Positions 46,427 through 56,226 of a stretch of DNA of 64,000 nt are shown one piece after another. How positions within the stretch are numbered: position 1 is the first letter of the stretch; each line of letters opens with the position of its first letter. A program made the position numbers and the translations under genes. Source of the stretch: Bacteroidota bacterium. GTDB taxonomy: Bacteria; Bacteroidota; Bacteroidia; UKL13-3. The notes beneath the pieces were generated by a model. It made no database searches. It had not been told where the DNA came from and saw nothing but the letters and a program-made list of their open reading frames with translations. The stretch lies in assembly GCA_013298895.1 (NCBI GenBank), contig JAAFJM010000004.1, positions 1-64,000 on the forward strand, written 5' to 3'.

Positions 46427-49400
46427 TTAAAAATCTAAACCAAGCGCAAAATAATAAACTGGTTTTGAAGCCACTTCTGCATCTTGAATTCCCCAAGCAG
46501 TATCAAAGCGTAAAAAATACCCCAAAACCTTTGTCCTTAATCCACCTCCAAAACCTGCCACTAACGGATCTCTTACATTAGTAACTCTAGCCAAAACAGG
46601 AGCAACATTAATGGTTTTCTGATTAAAAGTATTATCGTCACCATAAGGATTTGAGCCAATCCAAGCGGTCCCCATATCAAAGAAAGGAACCATTTGAAAA
46701 TTATTTAGAAACTCACTTCTCAAAGGTCTGTTAAAAGCATATTGAAAAATTGGAATTCTAATTTCGGTATTCAATAAAGCAAAATTGTTACCATTTCTAA
46801 TGTTTTGCTCGAAACCTCTTAGATTAGCAGCCAATGCCTGAAAAACATAATTTTCGGATGAAGAAGTGCTAGATTCATTATTAAAACGAGGCAATATCCA
46901 ATTTTCAACCCCACCTAAATAATAAACTACTTTAGCTGGACCAAAAGAGGAGTTGGCTGTAATGCGAGTACACCAAATTATTTGTCTATGTATTTTTTCA
47001 TAATGACGTGCATCAAAACCAATTGCATTTAATTGAACATTCCAATCGTCCAAATTAGCATAACGCTCATAAAATACTTTTAAACGTGTACCATTCCATA
47101 AGTTTAATCCTTTTGGTACTGTATTGTCAAAAACATATTCTGCCTTGGCTCCAATCCAATTAGTAACTCTATCAGGCGTTTCTAAAGTAGCGTTGTTAGA
47201 GCCTCTTAAAATATCTCTATCTGTGCGTCCAAATATGTTTAACCTTAGGCTGCTTGTTTGAGAAATAGGGTACTTCAAAATATAACGAAGTTCATGACTA
47301 TAGCTTTTTACGGCAGTATTGTTTTCGGGTATACCGCCACTTCTACTTTGGCGATAGAAAACAAATTTATGGTCTAAGCGTTTTTTTAATGTTTCGAACG
47401 ATGCAAAGTAATCAAAGCCGTTGCCATCAAAGCTTACCCGAACACCGCCCGTAAATCTATAGTCCTCCATAAGATCAATCATTCCTAGCTTAAACATCCC
47501 GTTTAATCCTGGATTAAACATTTGTGCAGCGGCACCACCTATTGGTTGATAGTATGTATTTATTATCGAATTGTCAATTTGAGTTACCACTTGGTCTGCA
47601 AAGAAAGTAACATCGTAAAATTTTGGTGTACTAATTTTTAAGGTACGTTTTAGTGTTTCATTAGTTCCTGTTTTGGGTATTAGAATAAATGCAGGACGCT
47701 TAAATTCTTCTGGAGTAAACTCACTCATAAAGAAAAATTGAGTAGTATCTTGCATAACTTTGATTTCCGATTCTGCGGTTTCGTCTGTTTGTTTATTATA
47801 AAAGGTATCAGGAGAATTTATTTGCTCTGCAAAACTCCTAAATATACGTAATCCGCTTTCAAATTGTTTATTGGTAACCCCACTTTTTAACCTGAACATA
47901 TTTGGATAACTTTCAATCGTTTTACCCCACTCTTCAATGCTTCGTTCTTGCGGACTCATTTTTATGTAATACTTGTTTTTGTAAAGCATTAAATCGTAAG
48001 TAGTTTTAGATTGAACAGACACATCGTGGGCCAAAATTCCACGTTGGTAGTTGGTAATAGGGTAGGTGTATACCAAATCCTTGTTATAAACTAAAGTATC
48101 TATTTTTTCTACCGTGCTGTCTATAGTTATTTGTTTTCCTCTATAGGTAAATTGTGAGCCAATCCATGTAGGCTTTTCTACATAGCATAAAGTATCTGTA
48201 GGTTTCTCTGTGTATTCAAAGTATTTTATGTAAATAGCAGTATAATCATATTCTTCCTCCAAACGGCTGGCATAGCGATTTTTCGTGCCATTATAATCGC
48301 TTAAATAGGCGTAATAATTTCGTTTATATTCAATTGGATTTGTTTCATTGATATAAGGTGTATTGGTAAGTCTTTTTAACATTCTTGTTTTCATTGACTC
48401 TTCTATATCGTATAAATAAACATCAAAATTATTGTCTGGTCTTAAACCGCTCATAATTCCAGCGTTTAACGAATCGGTTGGGCGATTTGAGCTGAATATA
48501 ATTTTACTTGAACCGTCAGTATAACGAGGGTTGGCATCATCATAAATATCGTTTGTTAATTGTTTTTCCTTTCTACTAGGTATATCAAAAGTGAAAATAT
48601 CAGACTGCCCTTTTCTAATGGCACTAACCACTAGGGTTCTACCATTATCGCTGTAGTCAAAACCAGTAATTTTATCAAATTTAAAAAACTCAACTGTTTC
48701 TTTACTTTTATTAACCAAATCAATTGTTTTGAGCAACAGTTTACCCTTTTTTTCGTAAACCATGGCTAATTTATCACCTCCTTGTTGCCAAGCTAATGTT
48801 GGAAAGCTATAATCGTATTCAAGTTGATAATATTTTATGCCACCCTTTAATATTTTTTTTAGTTTATTAGTTTTGGTATTCAAGAGCCAAACTTTGTATT
48901 TCCCGTTTTTGTTAGACGTAAAACTAACATAATCACCCTTGCTCGAAACCTTCATTTGGGGTTGAATATATTGTGCTACTCTTCTCTTAATTTTTATATC
49001 TACCAAGGGCATGTTTCTACCCACATCCTCGCGGCTATACATTTTTTGGTAATACTCAAACCAATCTTTTTGAATTTGTTTAAAGGTTTTATCATTACAT
49101 ACATAGCTTAAAGCACTTTCATAATTGCGAGTAACCCTTATGGCATATATAACTTGTTTTATAACATCTTCGGGTCTTTCATTATTGTCTATAATATATT
49201 TCCAAATACTATGTCCTGCAAAAACAGCATCTTTTTGGTTTAGGCGATTAAACTTTTTAAACTTTTTGGTAAGCACACCGTCCTTCATTCGGTTATCCAT
49301 ATCAGCATCCCAATCCTTACTAATGTATGAGGTTAGTCCGTGTAAAAACCATTCAGGTAAATTAAGCAAGGCGGCATTTTGAATTCGTTCTTGTAAGCTC

Positions 49401-49858
49401 CCGCCATAAAGAACCTCATTAATTATAACTAAAGCTATACCTTCGTTAAGCTGCCTTGCCAAATCAGCATGGTCGCCATTAAAATAAACATATATTTTAT
49501 TACTATTAACCTGCGTGTAACCACCAGTATTTTGAGCTAAATCTTCTAAACCAAAATTACTTTGTTTTAAATCCGATTTTGTATTGTAACAAATAATTTC
49601 TATTCTACCACTTAAAGGATGCTCTAATCTATCTTCTAAAAGGGGTAACTTATCGGTTACATATTTTAAACAAAATGTAGCCAACTCTTTACCTCCACTG
49701 TAATAATAGGCATCAAAATTTTCAACACGCAAATAGTTCCAATCAAAGCGACCATACTGCACCCTATTTTGGCCAAAAGGCGTATTAATACCTTGGCTAA
49801 ATAATGATTTAGTTAACCCCAAAAAAAGAATTATAAAAAGATATTTTATTAAGCGCAT
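46427..49858 (-). CDS. TolB-propeller/outer-membrane barrel protein with degenerate peptidase-MA-like domain
   Basis: A 1143-residue envelope protein. Signal peptide (about 1-21), an N-terminal region (30-290) resembling peptidase-MA-like gluzincins but without HExxH: the expected helix reads ARQLNEGIALVIINE and the later LPEWFLHGLTSYIS has His where these peptidases have Glu. A PD40/TolB beta-propeller follows (about 290-540, e.g. KIIFSSNRPTDS), then a long region ending in an outer-membrane barrel-like C-terminus (about 780-1143, closing YYFALGLDF). The fold may bind peptides or cargo rather than cleave. Function unknown. Confidence 0.75.
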   Translation of the reverse strand: MRLIKYLFIILFLGLTKSLFSQGINTPFGQNRVQYGRFDWNYLRVENFDAYYYSGGKELATFCLKYVTDKLPLLEDRLEHPLSGRIEIICYNTKSDLKQSNFGLEDLAQNTGGYTQVNSNKIYVYFNGDHADLARQLNEGIALVIINEVLYGGSLQERIQNAALLNLPEWFLHGLTSYISKDWDADMDNRMKDGVLTKKFKKFNRLNQKDAVFAGHSIWKYIIDNNERPEDVIKQVIYAIRVTRNYESALSYVCNDKTFKQIQKDWFEYYQKMYSREDVGRNMPLVDIKIKRRVAQYIQPQMKVSSKGDYVSFTSNKNGKYKVWLLNTKTNKLKKILKGGIKYYQLEYDYSFPTLAWQQGGDKLAMVYEKKGKLLLKTIDLVNKSKETVEFFKFDKITGFDYSDNGRTLVVSAIRKGQSDIFTFDIPSRKEKQLTNDIYDDANPRYTDGSSKIIFSSNRPTDSLNAGIMSGLRPDNNFDVYLYDIEESMKTRMLKRLTNTPYINETNPIEYKRNYYAYLSDYNGTKNRYASRLEEEYDYTAIYIKYFEYTEKPTDTLCYVEKPTWIGSQFTYRGKQITIDSTVEKIDTLVYNKDLVYTYPITNYQRGILAHDVSVQSKTTYDLMLYKNKYYIKMSPQERSIEEWGKTIESYPNMFRLKSGVTNKQFESGLRIFRSFAEQINSPDTFYNKQTDETAESEIKVMQDTTQFFFMSEFTPEEFKRPAFILIPKTGTNETLKRTLKISTPKFYDVTFFADQVVTQIDNSIINTYYQPIGGAAAQMFNPGLNGMFKLGMIDLMEDYRFTGGVRVSFDGNGFDYFASFETLKKRLDHKFVFYRQSRSGGIPENNTAVKSYSHELRYILKYPISQTSSLRLNIFGRTDRDILRGSNNATLETPDRVTNWIGAKAEYVFDNTVPKGLNLWNGTRLKVFYERYANLDDWNVQLNAIGFDARHYEKIHRQIIWCTRITANSSFGPAKVVYYLGGVENWILPRFNNESSTSSSENYVFQALAANLRGFEQNIRNGNNFALLNTEIRIPIFQYAFNRPLRSEFLNNFQMVPFFDMGTAWIGSNPYGDDNTFNQKTINVAPVLARVTNVRDPLVAGFGGGLRTKVLGYFLRFDTAWGIQDAEVASKPVYYFALGLDF

Positions 49859-50110
49859 TTAATTATTTTACCGACACCAAAAATAAACGCATTTTTACAA
49901 TTACAAAGTAATATTATCATAAACTTTGGTTGCTTGTTTTACTATAAATGTTAGATTATTTTTTATACTTTTTCATAATTAATAAAACAATAGTTGTTCA
50001 ACATTATTACAAATAAATATACTTCTTGAGTATACATATAATAATCAATTAAAGAATAATAAAAAGCAAATCCTATAATTGTGAATTGTTTTATATGACC
50101 TAATATGTTG

Positions 50111-50623
50111 TTAAAACTTAAAATACAACGCTGCTTCACCTGTTACATTGTAGTTTTTTGCATTTTGGTAAAGGGCATAACCTGTCATTAAGTTAAAGCC
50201 GATGTTTTTAACAATAATCACTTCAAAACCAAAACCTAATCCATTATTAAAGTATGCCTCTTCTTCCTTTTTGTCGTATAAACCAGTAACTTGATTATAG
50301 GCTGCTGAATTACTGTTACTGTAATAATGGTTGGCTTGGTATAAGTACAAGGCAGTTTTGTCGGTTTCCATTAATTGGTATAGAAAAGTTAAGCCTGTGC
50401 TAAACCTTGTTATCGATTCTGATTTGTATGGAGCAAAATTAACTTGCACGCCAAATTTATTAGGAATGTATCTGTACGAAAGACCATAACCGGTAGTAAA
50501 ACCTGCTCCTGCGCCTAAGGCATGTTTGTGTTTAATTGTCTCAGTTTTTTGTGCAAAAACATTTATGCTCAATAATGATATAGAAAGTAAAATGAAGTGT
50601 TTAATGGTGCGAGGTTGTTTCAT
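50111..50623 (-). CDS. small outer-membrane beta-barrel protein
   Basis: Predicted signal peptide and a compact barrel of about 150 residues (alternating strands such as ALGAGAGFTTGYGLSYRY and GLGFGFEVIIV, ending in Phe). The frame opens at a TTG (50641), but that codon lies inside a TATATTTG box, so the ATG at 50623 is the likelier start (170 residues). It resembles small porin-like or OmpA-barrel-like proteins of unknown role. It is 70 bp beyond the TonB-dependent receptor stop on the same strand, so they may share a transcript. Confidence 0.75.
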   Translation of the reverse strand: MKQPRTIKHFILLSISLLSINVFAQKTETIKHKHALGAGAGFTTGYGLSYRYIPNKFGVQVNFAPYKSESITRFSTGLTFLYQLMETDKTALYLYQANHYYSNSNSAAYNQVTGLYDKKEEEAYFNNGLGFGFEVIIVKNIGFNLMTGYALYQNAKNYNVTGEAALYFKF

Positions 50624-50710
50624 AAAATTTGATTTATTCAAATATAGGCTTTTGCCTGCTGATTAGTTAAACGGCACAAATAAATTGTTCAAATAAACCA
50701 AAATTAATGG

Positions 50711-52900
50711 TTAAAAGGTTACTCCAAATCCAAAAAAGTAAGTTCTACCATTTCCAGGTAATAAGCCAGGGCCAGGGTAACCTCCAGCTCTTCTAGTAGC
50801 GTAAACTTCATCGGTTAAATTGTTAACTCCAGTTTTTATATTGTAATGTTCTAAAAAGCCATATGATGCTGATAAATCTATTACCTTGTAGCCATCAATT
50901 TTTCCAGTTTGGTAATTGCTATTAGGTGTTTCAGTATTTAAGGCATCGGTATATATTTGGCTGGTATTGCTATAAAGTAAAGTGGCTGACAATGATTTAA
51001 TGCCATAAGTTAAACCAAATCTATTGATGAACCGTGGGGCATTTTCAACCCATTTTCCATTATAACTTTTTAATGGATCTGTTTCTAATGAACTTACGTA
51101 TTTTGCTTCCATAAATGAGTTTGAACTAAACAAACTTACGTTTCCAAATTTGTTATTTTCAGTAAATAATTTTACTAAGTTTAACTCAATGTAAGATTCA
51201 ATTCCTTTGCTAACTGATTGGCCAATATTGGTTCTAAAATTATTGCCATTTTTAATGATAGTTCCAATTCTGTTAATATAATTTAAATAAAACAAGCTAA
51301 TATCAAATATTATCCAATTTTTAACCGCACCTCGGTAGCCTAAATCTGCATTATAGCCATTGGCGTCTTTTAAATTAGGGTCAATTACATCGGTGCTACT
51401 TGCGGGTGTAAATTCTGAAAATGTTACAGGTCTATATGCTTGTGAGAAATTGGCATATAAAGTAGTTTTATTACTAAAATTATACTCACTTCCTACCCCA
51501 GCCAATATTATATTTCTGCTGCTTGCGTCACTTTGAATTTTATTAACATTGCCATTTATACTTCCTTCTATTTTATTGATAATTCCTTCGTAACGAATGC
51601 CGGGAACTATTTTAAAATGTTTGGTTATATTAAATATATTTTCAGCAAAAATTGCCACGTTTTGCGTTTGAAATGTTAAATCTCTTCCATATTGATTATT
51701 GTTAACCCAAATATCGAAATCGGAACCTGTGGTGCCTATTCCAAGTTGTTTTCTTTGTGTATTGCCTATGTAAGCTCTTACACCTGTGGCCAATGTTTGG
51801 TTCAATTTAAATAAATTGTATTTAAATATTAGCCGAGCCTCTGTTCCAAAATTGGTGTAAAAATCTCTATCTACTTGGCGCGGACTGTATTGCAAAGTAT
51901 TGGGGTTTATGGTATCGGCCACATTTATGGCTCTTATAAAACCAACACTATTGCGTTCGCTAAAAGTAGCAAAGGTTTTTACCAATAAATTAAGTTTTGA
52001 ATTGATGTCGTATTTAATGGTTAAATTAGCTACGTTCCAAGGTGTACCAAGCCAATTTCTGTCTCTTGTCGATTGTTTGGCATTGGTTTTAAGCTGAGAG
52101 TCGGTTAATCCACCAGGTTGTTGGCTGCTATAATCCATATTGGTATATTCAATTCCAATATTCAGTTTTTTAGTAAATTGATAATTGATATTAGCATAAA
52201 AGGTTTTGGTATTGTATTCACTGTTATCGCGCCATCCATCGGCCTTGCGTTGATGAAAAAAAGCATAATAATTCCATTTTTTTACGGTTCCTCCTATGGC
52301 AGAATAGGAGTTAATCAAACTATAATTCCCTTGGGTAATTTGTTGTTCAAAAGTAATTGGCTTATTTGGATTGCCTTTTTTAATTTGGTAATTTAATAAA
52401 CCTCCAAATTGAGTTCCATATTGTAACGAAGCTGCTCCTCTCACCAATTCAATTTTAGAGAGAGCCTCAGCGGGAGGAGTATAGTAAGCTTCTGGGTAAC
52501 CAAATGCCTCTGAGGCAATATCGTATCCATTCTGACGTACATTAAATTCCCACGATCGGTTAGGACTTAATCCTCTGGTTGACACATTGGTTTGAATTCC
52601 TGAGCCATCGTTTTCCCAAATTTGAATGCCAGGAACTTTGCTAAATATTTGACGTGTATTGTTTATGCTTAAATCGGCATTTATTTTTTCTAAGTTTATT
52701 ACATCTGTTTTTTTACCTGCATAAATAGCGTTATCTTTTATGTCGGGCATACGCTCTATACTGTTTATATTTTTTTGTTCTTTTATTAATAATTCTGATA
52801 AATTGGTAACCTTTGTAGAATCGTAATATTGTGCAAATATTTGGTTTATGGCTACAAAGAACAGAACCGTAATAAGATTAATTTTAATTTTTATTTTCAT
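50711..52900 (-). CDS. TonB-dependent outer-membrane receptor, FecA-like
   Basis: A 729-residue TonB-dependent transporter. Signal peptide (about 1-23), a plug domain (about 55-175: YAGKKTDVINLEKIN, QIFSKVPGIQIWENDGSG, VRGAASLQYGTQFGG), and a 22-strand barrel with many YxNxxYQF and NLTIKYDI strands, ending VTF. There is no N-terminal carboxypeptidase-like extension or signalling domain. Closest in style to ferric-citrate/siderophore receptors, so iron uptake is likely, but the ligand is not proven. A palindrome 30 bp upstream of the ATG looks like a metal-repressor operator. Confidence 0.9.
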   Translation of the reverse strand: MKIKIKINLITVLFFVAINQIFAQYYDSTKVTNLSELLIKEQKNINSIERMPDIKDNAIYAGKKTDVINLEKINADLSINNTRQIFSKVPGIQIWENDGSGIQTNVSTRGLSPNRSWEFNVRQNGYDIASEAFGYPEAYYTPPAEALSKIELVRGAASLQYGTQFGGLLNYQIKKGNPNKPITFEQQITQGNYSLINSYSAIGGTVKKWNYYAFFHQRKADGWRDNSEYNTKTFYANINYQFTKKLNIGIEYTNMDYSSQQPGGLTDSQLKTNAKQSTRDRNWLGTPWNVANLTIKYDINSKLNLLVKTFATFSERNSVGFIRAINVADTINPNTLQYSPRQVDRDFYTNFGTEARLIFKYNLFKLNQTLATGVRAYIGNTQRKQLGIGTTGSDFDIWVNNNQYGRDLTFQTQNVAIFAENIFNITKHFKIVPGIRYEGIINKIEGSINGNVNKIQSDASSRNIILAGVGSEYNFSNKTTLYANFSQAYRPVTFSEFTPASSTDVIDPNLKDANGYNADLGYRGAVKNWIIFDISLFYLNYINRIGTIIKNGNNFRTNIGQSVSKGIESYIELNLVKLFTENNKFGNVSLFSSNSFMEAKYVSSLETDPLKSYNGKWVENAPRFINRFGLTYGIKSLSATLLYSNTSQIYTDALNTETPNSNYQTGKIDGYKVIDLSASYGFLEHYNIKTGVNNLTDEVYATRRAGGYPGPGLLPGNGRTYFFGFGVTF

Positions 52901-52929
52901 TTTAAGTGTTTATTAATGCAACGTTATTA

Positions 52930-52946
52930 TTTAGAATTATTCTAAA
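52930..52946. promoter_or_regulatory. palindromic operator-like site upstream of the TonB receptor
   Basis: TTTAGAATTATTCTAAA has perfect 8-bp arms around a single T, about 30 bp before the receptor ATG. A 7-1-7-type palindrome ahead of an iron-type receptor suggests a Fur- or DtxR-like repressor site. The binding protein is inferred only. Confidence 0.45.
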
Positions 52947-53100
52947 CAATGATATTTACACGATTTATAGAAATTGTGAGATAGGTTTGATTAAACTAAT
53001 TAAATTCAATGATTTATTTTTTCATTAAATCTTTAAATGGTGTTAATTGGTTTAAAAAAAGTTGTTTTCAAAGCATAATATTTATTATAGAAAATCACCT

Positions 53101-53131
53101 TTGCTAAAACCAATTTGTATTGATATACTTG
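53101..53131 (+). promoter_or_regulatory. likely promoter of the TPR-AAA gene
   Basis: TTG (53101-53103), 20 bp, TATACTTG (53124-53131; one mismatch to TAnnTTTG), 32 bp before the ATG at 53163. Confidence 0.45.
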
Positions 53132-53162
53132 AAAAGTTAATTTTATTTAACTTAAAAATTTT

Positions 53163-54497
53163 ATGACTGACGAACAAATAAATAATTTAAAACAAGCATT
53201 GCAGTTTTCGCCTAATAATACCGTTTTGCGTAAAATGTTGGCAGAAGCTTTGTTTAATTTAACTCGTTACCAAGAGGCAGAAAATGAGTATAAAACTTTG
53301 CTTGATATTGATTCGGGTGCCGATATAAAAACGGGTTTGGCTAAATGTTTTTATCAATTACAAAAGCTTGAAGCAGCTCATATTTTATTAGATGAAATAT
53401 TAAAACAAGAACCCGACCATGCTGAGGCTAACTATTATTTTGCCAAAGCAAGTTTTTTGAGAGGCGATTACAAACAAGCCAAACTTTCGTATGATATAGC
53501 CAGTAGTTTAAATGATGATTTTGAGGATGATGATTTTGAACTTCAGGTAAATCAAAAACTACGTGAAAGTGGTATGGCTGTTGCTAATTTAGCCGATGAT
53601 TTGAACGAAAATGATGATAACTTTTTTGCCGATATTGAAAAACCAAAAATTAATTTTAGCGATGTTGGTGGAATGGATAAAGTAAAAGAGGAGATTGCCT
53701 TAAAGGTAATTCATCCACTTAATAATCCTGAAATTTACAAAGCATTTGGTAAAAAAATTGGTGGAGGTATTTTGCTTTATGGCCCTCCGGGTTGCGGTAA
53801 AACGCATATTGCGCGAGCTACAGCAGGAGAAATTAAAGCAAATTTTATTTCTGTAGGCATAAGCGATGTGTTAGATATGTGGCAAGGAAACAGTGAAAAG
53901 AATTTGCATTCATTGTTTCAAAAAGCTCGAAACTCAACTCCATGTGTATTGTTTTTTGATGAAGTAGATGCTATGGGCGCTAGTCGTTCCGATATGCGCA
54001 GCAATAGTTCAAGGTTTTTAATCAATCAATTTTTAGAAGAAATGGATGGTGTAAAACACTCGAATGAAGGTGTTTTGATTATGGCTGCTACCAATAGTCC
54101 TTGGTATGTAGATTCAGCTTTTAGGCGTTCAGGAAGGTTTGATAGAATTATTTTTGTATCTCCTCCCGATGCTACTGCCCGTGAAGAAATTTTAAATATT
54201 TATTTGAAAGATAAGCCAACAGAACAAATAGATAATAAAGCCATTGTAAAAAGTACAGAAGAGTTTACGGGAGCTGATATGAAAGCATTAATTGATGTGG
54301 CCATTGAAAGTAAATTACCTGAATCTATTAAACAAAATAGGGTTATTCCTATCAATACTTCTGATTTAAAAAAGGCAGTTTCATTGGTTAAATCGCCTAC
54401 CAAAGAATGGTTTAGCAGTGCAAAAAATTATGCTTTATACTCAAACGATGGCGGCCAATACGATGATATTTTGAAATATTTAAACCTTAAAAAGTAA
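53163..54497 (+). CDS. TPR-domain AAA+ ATPase (Cdc48/Vps4-like module)
   Basis: A 444-residue protein. Residues 1-115 are TPR-like helical repeats, 116-160 an acidic linker, and 165-430 an AAA+ ATPase with IGGGILLYGPPGCGKTH (Walker A, 207-214), CVLFFDEVDA (Walker B, 262-267), AATNSPWYVD and RRSGRFDR (arginine fingers), then a GADMKALIDVA sensor-2/lid segment. The AAA domain resembles the Cdc48/Vps4/katanin clade. It is likely a remodelling ATPase whose client is presented by the TPRs. Its stop directly abuts the ATG of a TPR membrane protein, suggesting the two act together at the membrane. Confidence 0.85.
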   Translation: MTDEQINNLKQALQFSPNNTVLRKMLAEALFNLTRYQEAENEYKTLLDIDSGADIKTGLAKCFYQLQKLEAAHILLDEILKQEPDHAEANYYFAKASFLRGDYKQAKLSYDIASSLNDDFEDDDFELQVNQKLRESGMAVANLADDLNENDDNFFADIEKPKINFSDVGGMDKVKEEIALKVIHPLNNPEIYKAFGKKIGGGILLYGPPGCGKTHIARATAGEIKANFISVGISDVLDMWQGNSEKNLHSLFQKARNSTPCVLFFDEVDAMGASRSDMRSNSSRFLINQFLEEMDGVKHSNEGVLIMAATNSPWYVDSAFRRSGRFDRIIFVSPPDATAREEILNIYLKDKPTEQIDNKAIVKSTEEFTGADMKALIDVAIESKLPESIKQNRVIPINTSDLKKAVSLVKSPTKEWFSSAKNYALYSNDGGQYDDILKYLNLKK

Positions 54498-55736
54498 ATG
54501 GATATAGAAAAATTCATTGAAAGGGCGCGCATACTTATTGATTTAAATAGGAAAAAGGAAGCTGTTAAAGAGCTGCATGAAGCATTGGTTTATGAGCCTG
54601 AAAATTTGTATGTTTTATTAATGCTTTGCGGGTGTTATTACGATTTAGGAAATAACAAAGAGTCGATGGCATTGGCCGAAAAAATAATTGGTATTAATCC
54701 AGAATCTGATTTAGGTTTTTATTATTTGGCAATTAATTATGGGGCTATGGATAACTATCCTTTGGCATTTAAAAACATTGATATAGCCATTAATATTGAA
54801 CCATGGGATGCCGATTATTTTGCTTACAAAGCGGCATTGTACATTGATGAAAAGGAATGGGAAAAAGCTTTAGAAGTTACCAGCGAAGCTTTGGCAATTG
54901 ATCCTGAAAATACACAAGCGCTCAATCATAGAATTACAGCTTTAACCAAATTGAATAGGAAAGAAGAGATTTTAACTCATGTAGATGAAGTTTTAGCTGC
55001 TGATCCTGAAAATGCATACTCGCACAGCACCATTGGTTGGAGTAAGTTAGAAACCAAAGATTACAAAGAAGCACAAAAACATTTTGCAGAGGCATTGCGC
55101 CTTGACCCAAACTCTAATAATGCCAGGGTTGGTATGGTAAATGCCATTAAGGGTAGTAATTTTTTATACAGTTTGGTGCTAAGGTATTCGTTTTGGATAA
55201 ATAACCACAAAGGAAACATAGGCTGGGGAATAGGGATAGGAATTTTTGTTTTTTCAAGGTTTTTGAAATTGTTAACAGCCATTTCTCCAATATTCTTCTT
55301 GCTGTTTTTGGTGTTATTCTTTTTGATTTATTTAAGTTGGATAATCAATCCAATATCCAATTTAATTTTAAAGTTCGATGCATTTGGAAAATACCTTTTA
55401 ACCAAAGATGAAGACAAGGCGGTTAATATTGTTAGTGCGGGCTTAGTTTTAGGAATTTTATTTTTGGCAGGTGGTGCTTTTACCGAAAGTACTGCTTTGT
55501 TTTACTTGTCGTTTGTATCGTTCACGTTAATTATTCCTTTCTCAAATTATTTTGACTCGGAAGAGCATGAGAAAACACCTCGGTTTTTATATTACTGTTA
55601 CATTTTGGCAGGATTGGCAGCTATTTCTTTTTTATGTTATTTCATTAACACAAATATAGCAACAGGTTTTGGAGTAGCTTATTTAATTGGTGTGGTAGCT
55701 TACACTTGGGTTAAACCTTTTTTATCAAAAGTTTAA
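54498..55736 (+). CDS. TPR-repeat membrane protein
   Basis: A 412-residue protein: TPR repeats over about residues 1-225 (KEAVKELHEALVYEPENLYVL, KALEVTSEALAIDPENTQA-like units with the small/large TPR pattern) followed by about five transmembrane helices (235-410, e.g. IGIGIFVFSRFLKLL, ILFLAGGAFTEST). It begins immediately after the TPR-AAA ATPase stop and ends one base before the next gene, so three genes are tightly packed. The cytosolic TPRs may recruit the ATPase to the membrane. I know of no characterised homologue. Confidence 0.8.
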   Translation: MDIEKFIERARILIDLNRKKEAVKELHEALVYEPENLYVLLMLCGCYYDLGNNKESMALAEKIIGINPESDLGFYYLAINYGAMDNYPLAFKNIDIAINIEPWDADYFAYKAALYIDEKEWEKALEVTSEALAIDPENTQALNHRITALTKLNRKEEILTHVDEVLAADPENAYSHSTIGWSKLETKDYKEAQKHFAEALRLDPNSNNARVGMVNAIKGSNFLYSLVLRYSFWINNHKGNIGWGIGIGIFVFSRFLKLLTAISPIFFLLFLVLFFLIYLSWIINPISNLILKFDAFGKYLLTKDEDKAVNIVSAGLVLGILFLAGGAFTESTALFYLSFVSFTLIIPFSNYFDSEEHEKTPRFLYYCYILAGLAAISFLCYFINTNIATGFGVAYLIGVVAYTWVKPFLSKV

Positions 55737-55737
55737 A

Positions 55738-56226
55738 ATGATAGATTTTTCATTTACAGCCGAGCTTGAAAGGCTACCTAGTAATTTATCTTATACTGCG
55801 TTGTTTTTGCCTTATGAAATTGTGGCGCAACTACCCGAAAAAGGTAGGGTGAGGGTAGCAGGTAAACTAAATGACGTTACCCCTTTTAACTTGGCTATTT
55901 TAAACTTGAAAGAAGGTCCTAAATATTTAATGATTGGAAGTCACTTACGCAGAGAAGCCAAAATTAAAGAAGGAGACTTGGTTCAAGTTTTTTTTCAATT
56001 AGTAGATTCTGAACTGCTTGAAATTCCTGAAGAATTTAAGGAAGCATTGCTTTTAGATGAAGAGGCTGCTGTTATATTTGATTCGTTTACAACAGGCTAT
56101 AAACGAAGTTTGATGCACTACATCACCTCAACCAAAAGTATTGATACACGCATAAAACGTTCACTAGAATTATTAGAAAAAGCAAAACACGGTAAACTAA
56201 ACTCCTATAATAAACCAAACTTATAA
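55738..56226 (+). CDS. DUF1905/YdeI-like protein
   Basis: A 162-residue protein. The first half (about 1-90, FTAELERLPSNLSYTALFLPYE and the VRVAGKLNDVTPF strand) is a DUF1905-like beta-barrel; the second half (EEFKEALLLDEEAAVIFDSF, TSTKSIDTRIKRSLELLEKAK) is the YdeI/OmpD-associated helical domain, also called bacteriocin-protection YdeI. Biochemical role unknown. It starts one base after the TPR membrane gene and overlaps the convergent GNAT gene by six bases. Confidence 0.8.
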   Translation: MIDFSFTAELERLPSNLSYTALFLPYEIVAQLPEKGRVRVAGKLNDVTPFNLAILNLKEGPKYLMIGSHLRREAKIKEGDLVQVFFQLVDSELLEIPEEFKEALLLDEEAAVIFDSFTTGYKRSLMHYITSTKSIDTRIKRSLELLEKAKHGKLNSYNKPNL

